Assembly: GCA_013140705.1 (NCBI GenBank)
Contig: JABFSH010000019.1
Coordinates: 25,723-89,722 of the forward strand
Direction: 5' to 3'
DNA from: Methylococcaceae bacterium
GTDB lineage: Bacteria > Pseudomonadota > Gammaproteobacteria > Methylococcales > Methylomonadaceae
DNA length: 64,000 nucleotides
Shown here: positions 1 to 10,192 of the stretch, piece after piece
How the letters are laid out: each line of letters starts with the position of its first letter
Position numbering within the stretch: position 1 is the first letter of the stretch
Translations under genes and position numbers: made by a program
The notes under the pieces: model-generated
The model's database searches: none
Seen by the model: the letters and a program-made list of their open reading frames with translations, nothing else
What the model was told of the DNA's origin: nothing

Positions 1-10
1 TCAGACGAAC
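1..10. repeat. Possible edge of a TTCGACAAGCTCAG-type repeat
   Basis: The first ten bases, TCAGACGAAC, match the end of the repeat arm seen at 13290-13299, where CTTCGACAAGCTC runs into AGACGAACGG. The window probably begins inside another copy. Ten bases are too few to prove this. Confidence 0.3.
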
Positions 11-99
11 AACATAAAGTTCACCATCTCATCAAGAAAAACAAATTGATTTTTTTTTGTTAAACTAATTGCTCCATTTCATGAAATAAAGAGGAAACC

Positions 100-579
100 G
101 TGAGAAAAGTTCAAATTCAGCTGATTGCAATAATCACCGTTATTCTTGCAACGCTTACTGTATTTTCAATTGCCAATGCCACGACACCCGAAGAAAATAA
201 AGCCCAGGGCAAAGCATTTCTTGCTGAAAACGCCAAAAAGCCTGCTATAAAAACCACGGCCAGCGGCTTGCAATATGAAATTTTAACTGCTGGTACAGGT
301 GTAAAATCACCTTCTGCCTCTGATAATGTTACCGTTCATTACAAAGGCACAACCATTGACGGAAAAGAGTTTGACAGCTCTTACAGTCGTGGAGAACCTG
401 CAACCTTTCCTTTAAACCAAGTTATACCCGGCTGGACTGAAGGGGTACAACTCATGAAAGAAGGAGATAAGTACCGCTTTTATATTCCTTCAGAACTAGC
501 ATACGGCGAACACGGCCAAGGTCCTATCGCTCCAAATGCAACATTGATTTTTGATGTGGAACTGATCAAGATTCAATAA
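100..579 (+). CDS. FKBP-type peptidyl-prolyl cis-trans isomerase, exported
   Basis: This gene encodes a prolyl isomerase that assists protein folding, here predicted to act outside the cytoplasm. Residues 1-27 form a signal peptide with a hydrophobic core ending in ANA. A short linker follows, then an FKBP domain from about residue 53 to the end. Conserved pocket residues are visible: Y81, F91-D92, VIPGW at 108-112, AYG at 134-136 and F151. At 159 aa it lacks the long dimerising N-terminal helix of Mip or FkpA proteins. The start is GTG, chosen because AAAGAGG lies just upstream and the nearby ATG at 81 runs into a stop after two codons. It is followed by a palindrome at 589-665 that may end transcription. 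The family is certain; the exact client or paralogue name is not. Confidence 0.9.
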   Translation: MRKVQIQLIAIITVILATLTVFSIANATTPEENKAQGKAFLAENAKKPAIKTTASGLQYEILTAGTGVKSPSASDNVTVHYKGTTIDGKEFDSSYSRGEPATFPLNQVIPGWTEGVQLMKEGDKYRFYIPSELAYGEHGQGPIAPNATLIFDVELIKIQ

Positions 580-588
580 TTTTTTAGT

Positions 589-665
589 AAAAGGTAAAAG
601 GTTCAAGGTAAAAATCAGCGTAGAATCATTTTGAACCTTTAACCTTGCACCTTTGACCTTTGTCC
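589..665. repeat. Imperfect palindromic repeat abutting the rlmL start (AAGGT family)
   Basis: Left arm 589-613 (core AAAGGTTCAAGGT) and right arm about 631-665 (core ACCTTGCACCTTTGACC) are imperfect inverted copies with a short loop. The same family occurs at 51240-51305 inside soxA. The right arm ends directly against the rlmL ATG at 666, leaving no Shine-Dalgarno sequence. It could serve as terminator for the FKBP gene and as a structured leader for rlmL; both are inference. Confidence 0.7.
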
Positions 666-2915
666 ATGCCTACCTATCAACTGTTCGCAACAACACCCAA
701 AGCGATGGAAACCCTACTCGCTAACGAACTGAAAGGACTTGGCATTGAACCCACAAGATCCACCATTGCAGGGGTTGCGTTTGAAGGCAACCTGGAAACC
801 GCTTATCGTGCCTGTTTATGGTCAAGAACTGCGAACCGTATTTTACTGCAACTTGCCACGTTCACGGTAAAAACCCAGGAAGATCTTTACACCGCCGCAC
901 AAAAAATAGACTGGTTCGAACATATCGCTCCGGACAGCAGTTTTGCCGTTACCTTCAGCGCAAAAAACGCACCTGCGATTAATAATACGCATTTCGGCGC
1001 CTTACGGGTTAAGGATGCGATTGTCGATCAAATGCGCCAGCGCTTTAACAACCGTCCCCGCATAGATACCGAACACCCTGACATTCTTATCAATGTCTAT
1101 TTACAGGGAGAGATCGCCCAACTGAGCCTGGACCTTTCAGGCGAAAGCCTGCATCGCCGTGGTTACAGAGATATCAATATCAAGGCACCCATTAAGGAGA
1201 ATTTGGCTGCCGCCATGCTATTGCGCAGCGGTTGGCCGAAAATAGCCGGGCATCAAGGAAGTTTATGTGATCCCATGTGCGGCTCGGGAACGCTGCTAGT
1301 GGAAGGTGCCTTAATTGCGGCAGATTATGCACCAGGCCTGTTGCGCGATTACTATGGCTTTCTGGGCTGGAAACTTCATGATCCTGCTTGCTGGCAACGA
1401 TTGAAAGCTGAAGCCGAGCAACGCAGGTCCGTCGGACTGACAAAACTCCCTGTCATCGTTGGCTTTGATCAGGATCGTGCCACCGTTAACACGGCTCTAG
1501 CACATATCACCAATGCCGGCTTGCAGAACAAAATCCATGTCGAACGCCGCGACATTGAATTCGCCAAACCCGCTGACAACTGGAAACCCGGCTTATTAAT
1601 CTGCAATCCCCCTTACGGGGAACGCTTGGGTGATGAACAAGAAACAGCCGACTTGTACAAAAAAATGGGCGAAACGCTTAAAGCCAACTTCAGAAATTGG
1701 GAAGCGGCGTTGATCATCAGTAACCCTGAACTGGGTTTCCGTTTAGGAATTCGCTCAAAAAAACCGATTACCCTATTCAATGGTGCACTTGAATGTAAAT
1801 TGTTGCGTCTGACCATTGATGAAAGCGCATTCTTTATTCCCAAAGCCAAAACACGGGATGAACGCATTGCTTTGGTAACCGAAAATAGCAAAATCAATCC
1901 CCAAGAAATTACCGATGACGAAATTGTTGCCTATCCGGATGTGAGCAAGGAGCGCGAACCCGGAGTTATAAGCTTTGCCAATAGAGTCAAAAAAAACCTG
2001 AGCAAATTATCCAAATGGAGCAAAAAAAACCAGATCAGCTGCTTTCGCGTCTATGATGCGGATCTGCCCGAATATGCGGTGGCCATCGACCTCTATCAAG
2101 GCGATAAAACCTGGATTAGTGTGCAGGAATACGAACCACCCAAAAGTATAGACCCACAAAAAGCCAATCAACGGCTGGCCGGGTTACTCTCGGAAATACC
2201 CACTATCTTCGGAGTCAATCGCGACCGGATTTTTCTTAAAATCAGACGCAAGCAAAAAAGTGCCGATCAATATGAAAAGCAGGGCAACCTGGGCCATTTC
2301 CATATTATTCAGGAAGGTGGCTGTAAATTACTGGTTAATTTTGAAGACTATCTGGATACTGGCTTATTCCTGGACCATAGACCTATACGGCAGCTCATCC
2401 AACAACAAGCCAAAAACAAGCGCTTTCTGAATTTATTTGGCTACACCGGCACTGCAACCGTGCATGCCGCTATTGGCGGCGCTTCAGCCAGCACAACCGT
2501 AGACATGTCCAATACCTACCTGAATTGGGCAAAGAATAATCTGGATCTGAACATTGTCAGTGGAGATCATGAATTAATCCAGGCAGATTGCCTTGGATGG
2601 CTTGCTCATGAAGCAGAACAGACCCTAAATAAACGCCAGTATGATTTGATTTTTCTTGATCCACCCACTTTCTCGAATTCAAAACGCATGAGTGACGTGC
2701 TGGACATACAAATCGACCATGTTCCCATGATCAAAGATGCTGCATCTCTGCTTGCTCCGGGTGGAGTCTTGTATTTTTCCACCAATTTCAGGCGCTTTAA
2801 AATCGACTTGGAGGCCCTCAGCAGCCTGCGAATTGAAGACATTAGCGCTTCAACAATTCCTGAAGATTTTGCCCGCAATCCAAAAATTCATTATTGCTGG
2901 AAAATCACGAAATGA
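666..2915 (+). CDS. rlmL: Bifunctional 23S rRNA methyltransferase RlmKL
   Basis: RlmKL methylates 23S rRNA at G2445 (N2, RlmL half) and G2069 (N7, RlmK half), using S-adenosylmethionine. The protein is 749 aa, a little longer than the roughly 700 aa Escherichia coli enzyme. A THUMP-type RNA-binding region covers about the first 160 residues. The N-terminal methyltransferase has a DPMCGSGT glycine motif near residues 202-209 and the catalytic NPPY at 314-317. The C-terminal Rossmann domain has FLDPPTF near residue 665. I chose ATG 666 over the TTG at 660 because MPTYQLFATTPK matches the family N-terminus. No Shine-Dalgarno is visible, since a palindrome fills the upstream region. The stop overlaps the next gene by four bases (ATGA), so the two are probably translationally coupled. 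Confidence 0.95.
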   Translation: MPTYQLFATTPKAMETLLANELKGLGIEPTRSTIAGVAFEGNLETAYRACLWSRTANRILLQLATFTVKTQEDLYTAAQKIDWFEHIAPDSSFAVTFSAKNAPAINNTHFGALRVKDAIVDQMRQRFNNRPRIDTEHPDILINVYLQGEIAQLSLDLSGESLHRRGYRDINIKAPIKENLAAAMLLRSGWPKIAGHQGSLCDPMCGSGTLLVEGALIAADYAPGLLRDYYGFLGWKLHDPACWQRLKAEAEQRRSVGLTKLPVIVGFDQDRATVNTALAHITNAGLQNKIHVERRDIEFAKPADNWKPGLLICNPPYGERLGDEQETADLYKKMGETLKANFRNWEAALIISNPELGFRLGIRSKKPITLFNGALECKLLRLTIDESAFFIPKAKTRDERIALVTENSKINPQEITDDEIVAYPDVSKEREPGVISFANRVKKNLSKLSKWSKKNQISCFRVYDADLPEYAVAIDLYQGDKTWISVQEYEPPKSIDPQKANQRLAGLLSEIPTIFGVNRDRIFLKIRRKQKSADQYEKQGNLGHFHIIQEGGCKLLVNFEDYLDTGLFLDHRPIRQLIQQQAKNKRFLNLFGYTGTATVHAAIGGASASTTVDMSNTYLNWAKNNLDLNIVSGDHELIQADCLGWLAHEAEQTLNKRQYDLIFLDPPTFSNSKRMSDVLDIQIDHVPMIKDAASLLAPGGVLYFSTNFRRFKIDLEALSSLRIEDISASTIPEDFARNPKIHYCWKITK

Positions 2916-3184
2916 TGCGTAAAGTAAGGATTTTGGTGAGCGGTCGCGTTCAAGGCGTCTATTTTCGAGCCTTTACGCTAAAAAAAGCCAATCAGTTAGC
3001 TGTGCTGGGGACTGTGAGAAACTTGCCGGATGGCCGCGTCGAAATCATTGCGGAAGCAGGCACGGCAACGATAGAAAAATTGATTAGCTGGAGCCAAAAA
3101 GGCCCCATTACCGCTCGTGTCGATCATATCGATGTCACGGAGCTAGAACCAACCAACGAATTCGTGTCATTTTCGATTCTTTAA
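2912..3184 (+). CDS. acyP: Acylphosphatase
   Basis: This small cytosolic enzyme hydrolyses carboxyl-phosphate bonds such as those in acetyl phosphate or carbamoyl phosphate. The product is about 90 aa, the usual length. The phosphate-binding signature GRVQGVYFR holds the catalytic arginine, and VRNLPDGRVE supplies the catalytic asparagine. The start is the ATG overlapping the rlmL stop (2912), or the adjacent ATG at 2915; TTG 2894 would add a poorly supported extension. Pairing with rlmL by a four-base overlap suggests cotranscription, although no functional link between the two activities is obvious. Confidence 0.92.
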   Translation: MMRKVRILVSGRVQGVYFRAFTLKKANQLAVLGTVRNLPDGRVEIIAEAGTATIEKLISWSQKGPITARVDHIDVTELEPTNEFVSFSIL

Positions 3185-3917
3185 ATACCGCCGACTTCAC
3201 CACTCAATGCAGGATGCCTCCCCTTGGTTACTTGGCATTACCAATCAACTTCTCGTTATTGACGATTACTTCTAATTCCGCCCGATTATAATATCAGTGG
3301 TCTGAGCATCCAAAGTCCAGGGCTTGACTTGAAGTGCTTAAAACTTAATGGCTATAAACAAATTGCAGGCTACTTTAATTTGAGTGTTACTTCCTGACCG
3401 GTTTTCAAAACTGTCGACAGCAAGGATGCTGTCGTCAAGGCTACACGGATGTATTCACGCCGTGTTTTGAAGGCCTGTTTGGAAACAACCTGTAATTAAG
3501 TTAATAGTCATTTAAAACTTTATCAATCGGTATACCGGCTAAAAATATGTAGGTGGTTCGACAGAGTGATTACGAACGGAAAAAGCGAATACTTTCAACA
3601 CAAACACCATACACACTGAGCTTGTCGAGGGGCAGTTGCCCAGGGTTTTGCAAGTCCCTCAAACGGTATGAATTATCCGCTTGCATCAGTGTGCCAGTCG
3701 CTGGACTGCAAAATGCCCTCATAATTTTTATTGTAGTTGCTTCCACTTTTCAGTACCCTAGCTGCTCGGCTTTCTCGGTCATGTAAAAACTAACCAGCGA
3801 TCAGCGCCCCAAGGCAGGCACTGAGTTTAGCAAACTGGTTTAAATGAATACCCTGGAATTCGAGCAAATCAAGCTTCCAAAATAATAAATATAAACAATA
3901 CAAAGGAGGAGAAAGAT
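3185..3917. other. 733-bp gene-free interval with repeat debris
   Basis: I see no convincing gene here. Structure that is present includes a palindrome CGACAGCA/TGCTGTCG at 3415-3434 and ACACGG/CCGTGT at 3443-3465. The 15-mer GGCTACACGGATGTA near 3440 is shared with the larger elements at 42151-42385 and 44833-45129, so this looks like a decayed copy. A degenerate TTCGACAAGCTCAG-type repeat lies at 3557-3635. The last 70 bases lead into hppA and carry its strong ribosome binding site. Confidence 0.6.
3557..3635. repeat. Degenerate TTCGACAAGCTCAG-type inverted repeat
   Basis: One end reads TTCGACAGAGTGATTACGAA and the other CACTGAGCTTGTCGAGG. They are the same arms as in the intact copies at 13224-13292 and 33659-33731, but with several changes. 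The 77-codon open frame through this region (3553-3786) is not supported as a gene. Confidence 0.5.
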
Positions 3918-6056
3918 ATGATGTTACAAGCATCTGCATCGGTTATCATCGCATTATTGATGGGTATTCTCGGAGTTGGATTTGTACTCTGGCAATTACG
4001 GCGTGTTCTTAGTTATGACCAGGGCAATGAGACCATGCGCAACATTGCCAGTGCAATCCAGGAAGGCGCATCCGCGTTTTTATCCCGAGAGTATCGCGTA
4101 CTCGCCATTTTCGTAGTAATAGTCGCTACAGTCATCACTACTTTTTTACAATGGCAAACGGCGCTTTGTTTTATTGTGGGCGCATGCGCATCGGCAGGAG
4201 CGGGTTATCTGGGCATGTATGTCGCTGTCCGGGCCAATGTCCGTACTGCGGCAGCGGCCAGCATTGGACTGCATGAAGGCCTGCGTGTCGCGTTTGGCAG
4301 TGGCGCCATCATGGGCATGTCAGTCGTCAGCTTCAGCCTGATCGGAATGACCGTGTTGTATCTGGTGTTTAGCGGTAGTCCCAGCCAACTGACCTATATC
4401 ACCGGCTTCGGCTTCGGCGCCAGCAGTATTGCCTTATTCGCCAGAGTGGGCGGCGGCATTTACACCAAAGCTGCAGACGTTGGCGCAGACCTGGTAGGTA
4501 AAGTTGAACAAGGCATTCCGGAGGATGATCCTCGCAATCCGGCGGTCATTGCCGACAATGTCGGCGACAATGTCGGCGATGTCGCCGGTATGGGGGCCGA
4601 CCTGTTTGAGAGCTATAGTGGTTCCATCATTGCCGCAGCAACGTTGGGGGCCGCTATCGGTCAAAATACCACTGCGGCTTTTATCGGACTACCCTTTCTG
4701 GTTGCCGCTGTCGGCATTATTTCCTCCCTGTTTGGCATCTTCATGGTGATTGGCGAAGAAGCCGACGTTGCTCATTCAAATATCTTTACGTCGCATGATC
4801 TCGTCATCCGTAGCATTCGTTTCCTTAGAAAGTACGTCGCGGTAATTGATGAAAATGCAACATTGGAAGAATTATTGGCCGCACTGCGCCGTTCCGTGTG
4901 GGGCGCGTCCGTTGTTATTTTAGTGCTGTCTTTGTTAGCCGTTTTGTTGTCAGGTGTTCATTTTAATTATTGGCTGGTCATTCTGGTCGGCTTGATTGCC
5001 GGTAACGGTATTGCCTATGCGACAGAATACTTTACTTCCTACACCGAAAAGCCGACGCTGGGCATAGCCAATGCCACCCAAACCGGCGCGGCTACGACCA
5101 TCATTCAAGGTCTGGCGGTCGGCATGATGAGTACGGTTTTACCTGTATTGATGGTGGCTGTAGCTATTCTTCTCAGCATCTGGCTGGGCTACAAAGCCGA
5201 GGGCACGATGGCGGCCGGCCTCTACGCCGTGGCGTTGTCGGGTGTCGGCATGTTGAGCACGCTGGGCGTTACCTTGGCCACCGATGCCTATGGCCCGGTT
5301 GCAGATAATGCTGGCGGCATTGCTGAAATGAGTCATTTACCGAAAGAAGTGCGCCTGCGCACCGATGCTCTGGATAGTTTGGGCAATACTACGGCCGCAA
5401 CCGGTAAAGGCTTTGCGATTGGCTCTGCCGTTCTGACAGCTCTGGCGCTATTGGCCGCTTATGTCACGGCGGCAAAAATTGATGATTTGAATATTTTGGG
5501 TCCAACCATGTTACCCGGCATTCTGATTGGCGCGATGATGCCCTATCTGTTTTCGGCTCTGACCATGATGGCCGTCGGCAAAGCTGCTCATGAGATTGTT
5601 CTTGAAGTGCGTCGGCAGTTCCGTGAAATCCCGGGCCTGATGGAAGGCACCGGACAGCCTGACTACAAAGCCTGTGTCGGCATCAGTACTGAAAGTGCCT
5701 TGAGGGAAATGATTTTTCCAGGCGCCCTGGCAGTCGTTGTGCCCCTGGTTGTAGGTCATGTTTTGGGCAAAGAAGCGCTGGCTGGATTGTTGGTTGGCAC
5801 AATGTCGTCCGGTTTCCTGTTAGCCGTCATGATGGCTAACGCTGGAGGTGCCTGGGATAACGCGAAGAAGTGGATCGAAACCGGACAATACGGCGGCAAA
5901 GGTTCGGATGCTCACAAGGCCGCAGTGGTTGGCGATACCGTTGGCGATCCATTTAAAGATACCAGCGGTCCATCCCTGAATATTCTGATCAAGTTAATGA
6001 CGATCGTCAGTCTTGTCTTTGCGACGTCATTTGGATCAGGCTGGCTTAACTTTTAA
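3918..6056 (+). CDS. hppA: Membrane-bound ion-translocating pyrophosphatase, K+-dependent type
   Basis: This integral membrane enzyme couples hydrolysis of inorganic pyrophosphate to pumping of H+ (in some relatives Na+) across the inner membrane. The 712 aa product has many hydrophobic segments, consistent with the usual 15-17 helices. The substrate site is clear: [11 protein letters not shown] followed by [20 protein letters not shown], and a C-terminal acidic loop [10 protein letters not shown] with [15 protein letters not shown]. The segment [11 protein letters not shown] has Ala and Gly where K+-independent pumps have Lys and Thr, so the protein belongs to the K+-dependent subfamily. Na+ versus H+ specificity cannot be settled by eye. 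AGGAGG lies eight bases before the ATG. It converges on the GH17 gene, with a perfect hairpin between them. Confidence 0.95.
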   Translation: MMLQASASVIIALLMGILGVGFVLWQLRRVLSYDQGNETMRNIASAIQEGASAFLSREYRVLAIFVVIVATVITTFLQWQTALCFIVGACASAGAGYLGMYVAVRANVRTAAAASIGLHEGLRVAFGSGAIMGMSVVSFSLIGMTVLYLVFSGSPSQLTYITGFGFGASSIALFARVGGGIYTKAADVGADLVGKVEQGIPEDDPRNPAVIADNVGDNVGDVAGMGADLFESYSGSIIAAATLGAAIGQNTTAAFIGLPFLVAAVGIISSLFGIFMVIGEEADVAHSNIFTSHDLVIRSIRFLRKYVAVIDENATLEELLAALRRSVWGASVVILVLSLLAVLLSGVHFNYWLVILVGLIAGNGIAYATEYFTSYTEKPTLGIANATQTGAATTIIQGLAVGMMSTVLPVLMVAVAILLSIWLGYKAEGTMAAGLYAVALSGVGMLSTLGVTLATDAYGPVADNAGGIAEMSHLPKEVRLRTDALDSLGNTTAATGKGFAIGSAVLTALALLAAYVTAAKIDDLNILGPTMLPGILIGAMMPYLFSALTMMAVGKAAHEIVLEVRRQFREIPGLMEGTGQPDYKACVGISTESALREMIFPGALAVVVPLVVGHVLGKEALAGLLVGTMSSGFLLAVMMANAGGAWDNAKKWIETGQYGGKGSDAHKAAVVGDTVGDPFKDTSGPSLNILIKLMTIVSLVFATSFGSGWLNF

Positions 6057-6081
6057 CGCTTAACCCTGCTTATTGCTCGAA

Positions 6082-6111
6082 GGTAGAGACGCAAAATCTT
6101 GCGTCTCTACC
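6082..6111. terminator. Perfect 13-bp hairpin between convergent hppA and GH17 genes
   Basis: GGTAGAGACGCAA and its exact complement TTGCGTCTCTACC enclose a four-base loop (AATC). The hairpin sits 25 bases after the hppA stop and 36 bases before the end of the opposite gene, a fitting place for a bidirectional terminator. No long T run follows. The GTAGAGACGCAA core is a widespread bacterial palindrome, so it may be a mobile repeat doing terminator duty. Confidence 0.65.
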
Positions 6112-6146
6112 AATCCTGCAGCAGAACGACGGCTGCCTACGACCTA

Positions 6147-7853
6147 CTATACCGCCGCTTCCCGGCAATTTTTACATCCGCTCAGCACCATCGGAATGGC
6201 CAGCACAAGCAAGCCAAACAGCCATTCCAGCAACTGCGTATTGGTGATTGTAAAAATAAACGCCCAATAGATTCGCTTACCGATCTCAGGGTAAGCCAGA
6301 ATAAAATCACGGCCTATCGTAAAGGCCCGGACTTCACCGCCAATCAACAAAATACCTATCAGCACCAAACCATAGCCCCAAACTTTATAGCTTGATCGCC
6401 CTGAGCCGACATACCCAATCAACTGATTGAACTCCACCAATCGAAATGACCATCGTTTTGCAACTAGCCATCCCATAACCGTCAAACCTGACAAACTGGC
6501 AACGGAAATGTGGGTCAATGCAAATGGGAAGCTGATATAGCGTCCGTTCAATGCCAGCTGATAGCTTATATAAATGGCAACCGTGGCGACGAAAACAATG
6601 ATACTCTGAATGCCTGATACAACTTTTCTATTGACAATTTGTTCCGCAAGTAAATTGTAAGCGCGAGGCATCGCCAAACCCGCCAAAAAAATATTCAAGC
6701 CCGCAACCAGGGCAGCCAGACAACGCTGCCAATCATTGTAACTGGTGTACCAGGATTTATCGGTTTGATTCACCAGTAAAGCGATCAAAAGCTGAACAAA
6801 CACTAAAAATAAGGCCATACGCAGCGTCGATAATGATTGCAGTTTGCGCGCAAAAAAGGCTACAACCAACACAAAAATCAATGATGAAACCAGCAACTCT
6901 TTAAGCCACTTTGCGTTTTCATAAACTTTTCCTGTTAAAGGAAATACTTCCTGGCGATCCACTGAAAAAAGCCCCCAGTTTGCACCCACTATTCCCTCCA
7001 ATTCACTTTTCCAGGGTTGGTTAAAGGCTTCAACAATGTTGTAATCGAAATGATTGTCCTGAGCGACTTTAATAAGGCCGCGAATGAACCGCGCCTCATT
7101 GACAACACTCGGTTTCGCCCAGCCACGCTGCTTACCTGCACTTGGCCAGCCAGATTCGCCGATCAGTATGGGTTTGCCGGGTGCAATGGACTCGGCCTCG
7201 TGCTGTACCTGCTTATAAATACGCTCAATATGGGCTGGCGCCATTGTGACCGGAATCGGTTCATCTTCCCAATATGGCAAAATGTGAATCGTAATAAAAT
7301 CAACTTCCCTGATTAATTGCGGATATTTCATGTACATCGACCAGACATCGGCATAAGAAACCGGCTGTTTGACAGAGCGCTTAACTTCCCGAATATATTC
7401 AATCAGTTTTTCCGGTTCCTGTTCTCCCCGTAATAGTACTTCATTGCCGACGATGACCCGCTTGATGACTTCCGGATAGGTATTTGCCGCTTCAATCAAG
7501 GCATCAATTTCTTTGCGGTTATCGACATCCATATAACCAATCCAGGCACCCTGAATCATCTTCAGGCCCTGTTTTTGCGCCAATGCAGGAATAGCTTTCA
7601 TGGTACCCTCGCCGCTGGCATAGGTGCGGATGGTATGCGTCTTTGCCGCCAACAAAGTTAAATCGGCTTCGATTTGATCAACAGTCGGAAAAATAGCTTC
7701 CAAAGGGCTTTGGCCCTCTCGAAAAGGCGCAAAAGAAAGACTATTTAATTTTCCTTCAGGAACGTCAGCGCCTACCTCCTGGGGCAAGTTGTTTAACAGA
7801 CTAAAAATTCCGTTCAAGCCAAGCACCAGTGTAAGCAATAACACAATTCTCAT
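6147..7853 (-). CDS. Membrane-anchored glycoside hydrolase family 17 protein (beta-glucan transferase/synthase-like)
   Basis: The N-terminal half is a GH17 (clan A) catalytic barrel facing the periplasm, and the C-terminal third is a membrane domain of about seven or eight hydrophobic helices. Numbering from the ATG at 7853, E138 in VGNEVLLR is the predicted acid/base and E233 in LIGESGWPS the nucleophile. A hydrophobic segment at the N-terminus acts as anchor. Proteins with this layout in proteobacteria act on beta-1,3-glucans or build branched periplasmic or cyclic glucans by transglycosylation. The exact product here is inference. The TTG at 7904 would add 17 residues but has no ribosome site and is less likely. 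The gene stands alone, convergent with hppA. Confidence 0.8.
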   Translation of the reverse strand: MRIVLLLTLVLGLNGIFSLLNNLPQEVGADVPEGKLNSLSFAPFREGQSPLEAIFPTVDQIEADLTLLAAKTHTIRTYASGEGTMKAIPALAQKQGLKMIQGAWIGYMDVDNRKEIDALIEAANTYPEVIKRVIVGNEVLLRGEQEPEKLIEYIREVKRSVKQPVSYADVWSMYMKYPQLIREVDFITIHILPYWEDEPIPVTMAPAHIERIYKQVQHEAESIAPGKPILIGESGWPSAGKQRGWAKPSVVNEARFIRGLIKVAQDNHFDYNIVEAFNQPWKSELEGIVGANWGLFSVDRQEVFPLTGKVYENAKWLKELLVSSLIFVLVVAFFARKLQSLSTLRMALFLVFVQLLIALLVNQTDKSWYTSYNDWQRCLAALVAGLNIFLAGLAMPRAYNLLAEQIVNRKVVSGIQSIIVFVATVAIYISYQLALNGRYISFPFALTHISVASLSGLTVMGWLVAKRWSFRLVEFNQLIGYVGSGRSSYKVWGYGLVLIGILLIGGEVRAFTIGRDFILAYPEIGKRIYWAFIFTITNTQLLEWLFGLLVLAIPMVLSGCKNCREAAV

Positions 7854-8055
7854 AGGCAAATTTAAATCACTAAAAATTGAAAAAGTGAGAACAATATAAC
7901 TCAAATCTTGACCAACATCGCACTTGAGTTTGCCTGGATACCCGGAGCATTATTTTTCATTTTAACCAATCGGGAGGAGCTTTATAAGTTTCAGCAACTT
8001 GCAACACCGGTTCGTCACAGGAACATGTATGAGACTGGCAAAGTTGATATTAAGC

Positions 8056-8081
8056 CTTGAAAAAAATCCAGGCATCCCCAT
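8056..8081 (+). promoter_or_regulatory. Sigma-32 heat-shock promoter of htpG
   Basis: CTTGAAA at 8056-8062 and CCCCAT at 8076-8081 are separated by 13 bases, matching the RpoH (sigma-32) consensus closely. The site lies 44 bases before the htpG start, a usual distance. Confidence 0.85.
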
Positions 8082-8125
8082 CTTGGTATAAACCATTTTT
8101 AATTGTGTATTAGAGACGAGTAACT

Positions 8126-10063
8126 ATGACTGTAGAAACCAAAAAAGAAACCTTAGGATTTCAAACCGAAGTAAAACATCTGCTGCATTTGATGATCCAT
8201 TCCCTATACAGCAATAAGGAAATCTTTTTGCGGGAACTGATTTCGAATGCCTCGGACGCTGCTGACAAACTGCGTTTCCTGGCTTTATCAAACGAAAGCT
8301 TGTACGAAAGCGACAGCGATCTTAAAATTCGCCTGGAATTCGACAAGGACAAGCGCACGATTACCGTGATCGACAACGGTGTCGGCATGAGTCGCGACGA
8401 AGTTCAGGAACATATCGGCACCATCGCCAAATCCGGCACCAAACAGTTTTTTGAAGCCTTAACCGGCGACCAGGCAAAGGATAGCGAACTGATTGGCCAG
8501 TTTGGCGTCGGCTTTTATTCAGCTTTTATCGTTGCCGACAAAGTCACGTTAATTACCCGTAAGGCAGGCGCTCCAATAAATGAAGGTGTGCGCTGGGAAT
8601 CGTCTGGCGAAGGCGATTACACGCTGGAGTCTGTTGAAAAGGAAAAACGCGGCACCGAGATTGTTCTGCATCTGAAAGAATCCGAAAGTGAGTTCCTGGA
8701 CGGCTATCGCATCCGTTCCATCGTCAGAAAATTCTCCGACCATATTTCCTTACCCATTGTCATGGACAAAGAAGTCCTGCCGCCGATGGATGATGACGCC
8801 GAAGGCGCAGAGGAAAAGGAAAAACCGGTTCCAACCATCGAGGAAGAAACCATCAACAGCGCATCGGCACTGTGGACAAAAGCCCGTCAGGACATCAGCG
8901 ACGAAGATTACAATCAGTTCTATAAGCATGTCGGGCATGATTACCAGGATCCGTTGACTCACGTGCATAGCAAGGTTGAAGGTATCAACGAATATACCCT
9001 GCTGCTCTATGTACCTTCGCGCGCACCGTTCGATTTATGGGACAGAGACAACAAACACGGTGTCAAGCTCTATATTCGCAAGGTCTTTATCACCGACGAT
9101 GCCGAGCAGTTGATGCCGCGTTATTTACGCTTTATCAAAGGCATTATCGACGCCAATTCACTGCCGTTGAACGTCTCTCGCGAGATTTTGCAGCAAAGCA
9201 AACAAATCAGCACCATCAAGTCCGGCGCCGTAAAAAAAGTCTTGGGCTTGCTGGAAAATCTGGCTAAAAATGAGCCAGAAAAATACGAGACATTCTGGTC
9301 TCAATTTGGCGCTGTTATCAAGGAAGGTCCTATCGAAGATCATGCCAACAAGGCACGCATCGGGAAATTACTGCGCTTTGCATCGACACATGGCGATAGC
9401 GAAAAACAGACGATCAGTCTTGAAGACTATGTGAGCCGCATGAAGGAAGGTCAGGATAAAATCTATTATGTGACTGCGGATAGCTATGCATCGGCCAAAA
9501 ACAGCCCGCATCTGGAAATCTTCCGTAAGAAAGGCATCGAGGTGTTGTTGTTATCAGAGCGCATCGACGAGTGGATGGTATCCAGCTTTGACGAGTTCGA
9601 TGGCAAGCATCTGCAATCCGTCGCCAAAGGCACGCTGGACTTGGGCAAACTGGACGACGAAGAAGAGAAAAAACATCAGGAAGAACTCAGCAAAGATTTT
9701 GAATCAGTACTCAAGCAAATCCAGGATGTACTGGGCGATAAAATCAGCGAAGTGAAAATCAGTCATCGGCTCACCGAATCACCCGCCTGTCTGGTGTCGG
9801 ACGTTTATGGCATGAGCCTCAACATGGAACGGATCATGAAGGAAGCAGGACAATCGATGAATTTCGGTAAAAAACCGATTTTCGAAATCAACCCCGACCA
9901 TCCGTTGGTTATCCGTCTGAAAACCGAGCAAGATGATAACCGCTTTGGCGATTTAACACAGATTCTGTTCGACCAGGCCATTTTGGCGGAAGGCGGACAA
10001 CTGGACGATCCGTCGGCATTTGTGCACAAGCTCAATGGCTTGTTGCTGGGATTGCTGCACTAA
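8126..10063 (+). CDS. htpG: Molecular chaperone HtpG (bacterial Hsp90)
   Basis: HtpG is the cytosolic ATP-dependent Hsp90 chaperone that remodels client proteins, often with DnaK. The product is 645 aa, close to the family length of about 625-640. The GHKL ATPase domain shows the HSP90 signature [20 protein letters not shown], then [14 protein letters not shown] and [11 protein letters not shown] motifs. The middle domain carries the catalytic-loop arginine in [11 protein letters not shown]. The C-terminal dimerisation domain is intact. The ATG at 8126 follows AGAGACGAG. A sigma-32 promoter upstream indicates heat-shock induction, and a strong hairpin with a T run ends the unit. It is monocistronic. 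Confidence 0.97.
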   Translation: MTVETKKETLGFQTEVKHLLHLMIHSLYSNKEIFLRELISNASDAADKLRFLALSNESLYESDSDLKIRLEFDKDKRTITVIDNGVGMSRDEVQEHIGTIAKSGTKQFFEALTGDQAKDSELIGQFGVGFYSAFIVADKVTLITRKAGAPINEGVRWESSGEGDYTLESVEKEKRGTEIVLHLKESESEFLDGYRIRSIVRKFSDHISLPIVMDKEVLPPMDDDAEGAEEKEKPVPTIEEETINSASALWTKARQDISDEDYNQFYKHVGHDYQDPLTHVHSKVEGINEYTLLLYVPSRAPFDLWDRDNKHGVKLYIRKVFITDDAEQLMPRYLRFIKGIIDANSLPLNVSREILQQSKQISTIKSGAVKKVLGLLENLAKNEPEKYETFWSQFGAVIKEGPIEDHANKARIGKLLRFASTHGDSEKQTISLEDYVSRMKEGQDKIYYVTADSYASAKNSPHLEIFRKKGIEVLLLSERIDEWMVSSFDEFDGKHLQSVAKGTLDLGKLDDEEEKKHQEELSKDFESVLKQIQDVLGDKISEVKISHRLTESPACLVSDVYGMSLNMERIMKEAGQSMNFGKKPIFEINPDHPLVIRLKTEQDDNRFGDLTQILFDQAILAEGGQLDDPSAFVHKLNGLLLGLLH

Positions 10064-10073
10064 CAGCGCATTC

Positions 10074-10100
10074 AAAAAGGCCGGAATTTCCGGCCTTTTT
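10074..10100 (+). terminator. Rho-independent terminator of htpG
   Basis: AAAAAGGCCGGAA pairs with TTCCGGCCTTTTT around a one-base centre, with the T run forming the 3' arm. It begins 11 bases after the htpG stop. Confidence 0.9.
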
Positions 10101-10192
10101 AATACCGGTTGCCAATGTTCTGTTTGAACTAACCGATACTGATCGTATACACTGCGTTTATTCCTGGCCTTAACTCTACAACGCTACCAGTT

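Noticed and set aside
3553..3786. A 77-codon open frame on the plus strand
   Set aside because: It runs through a degenerate dispersed repeat, has no ribosome site and its translation has no protein-like pattern.
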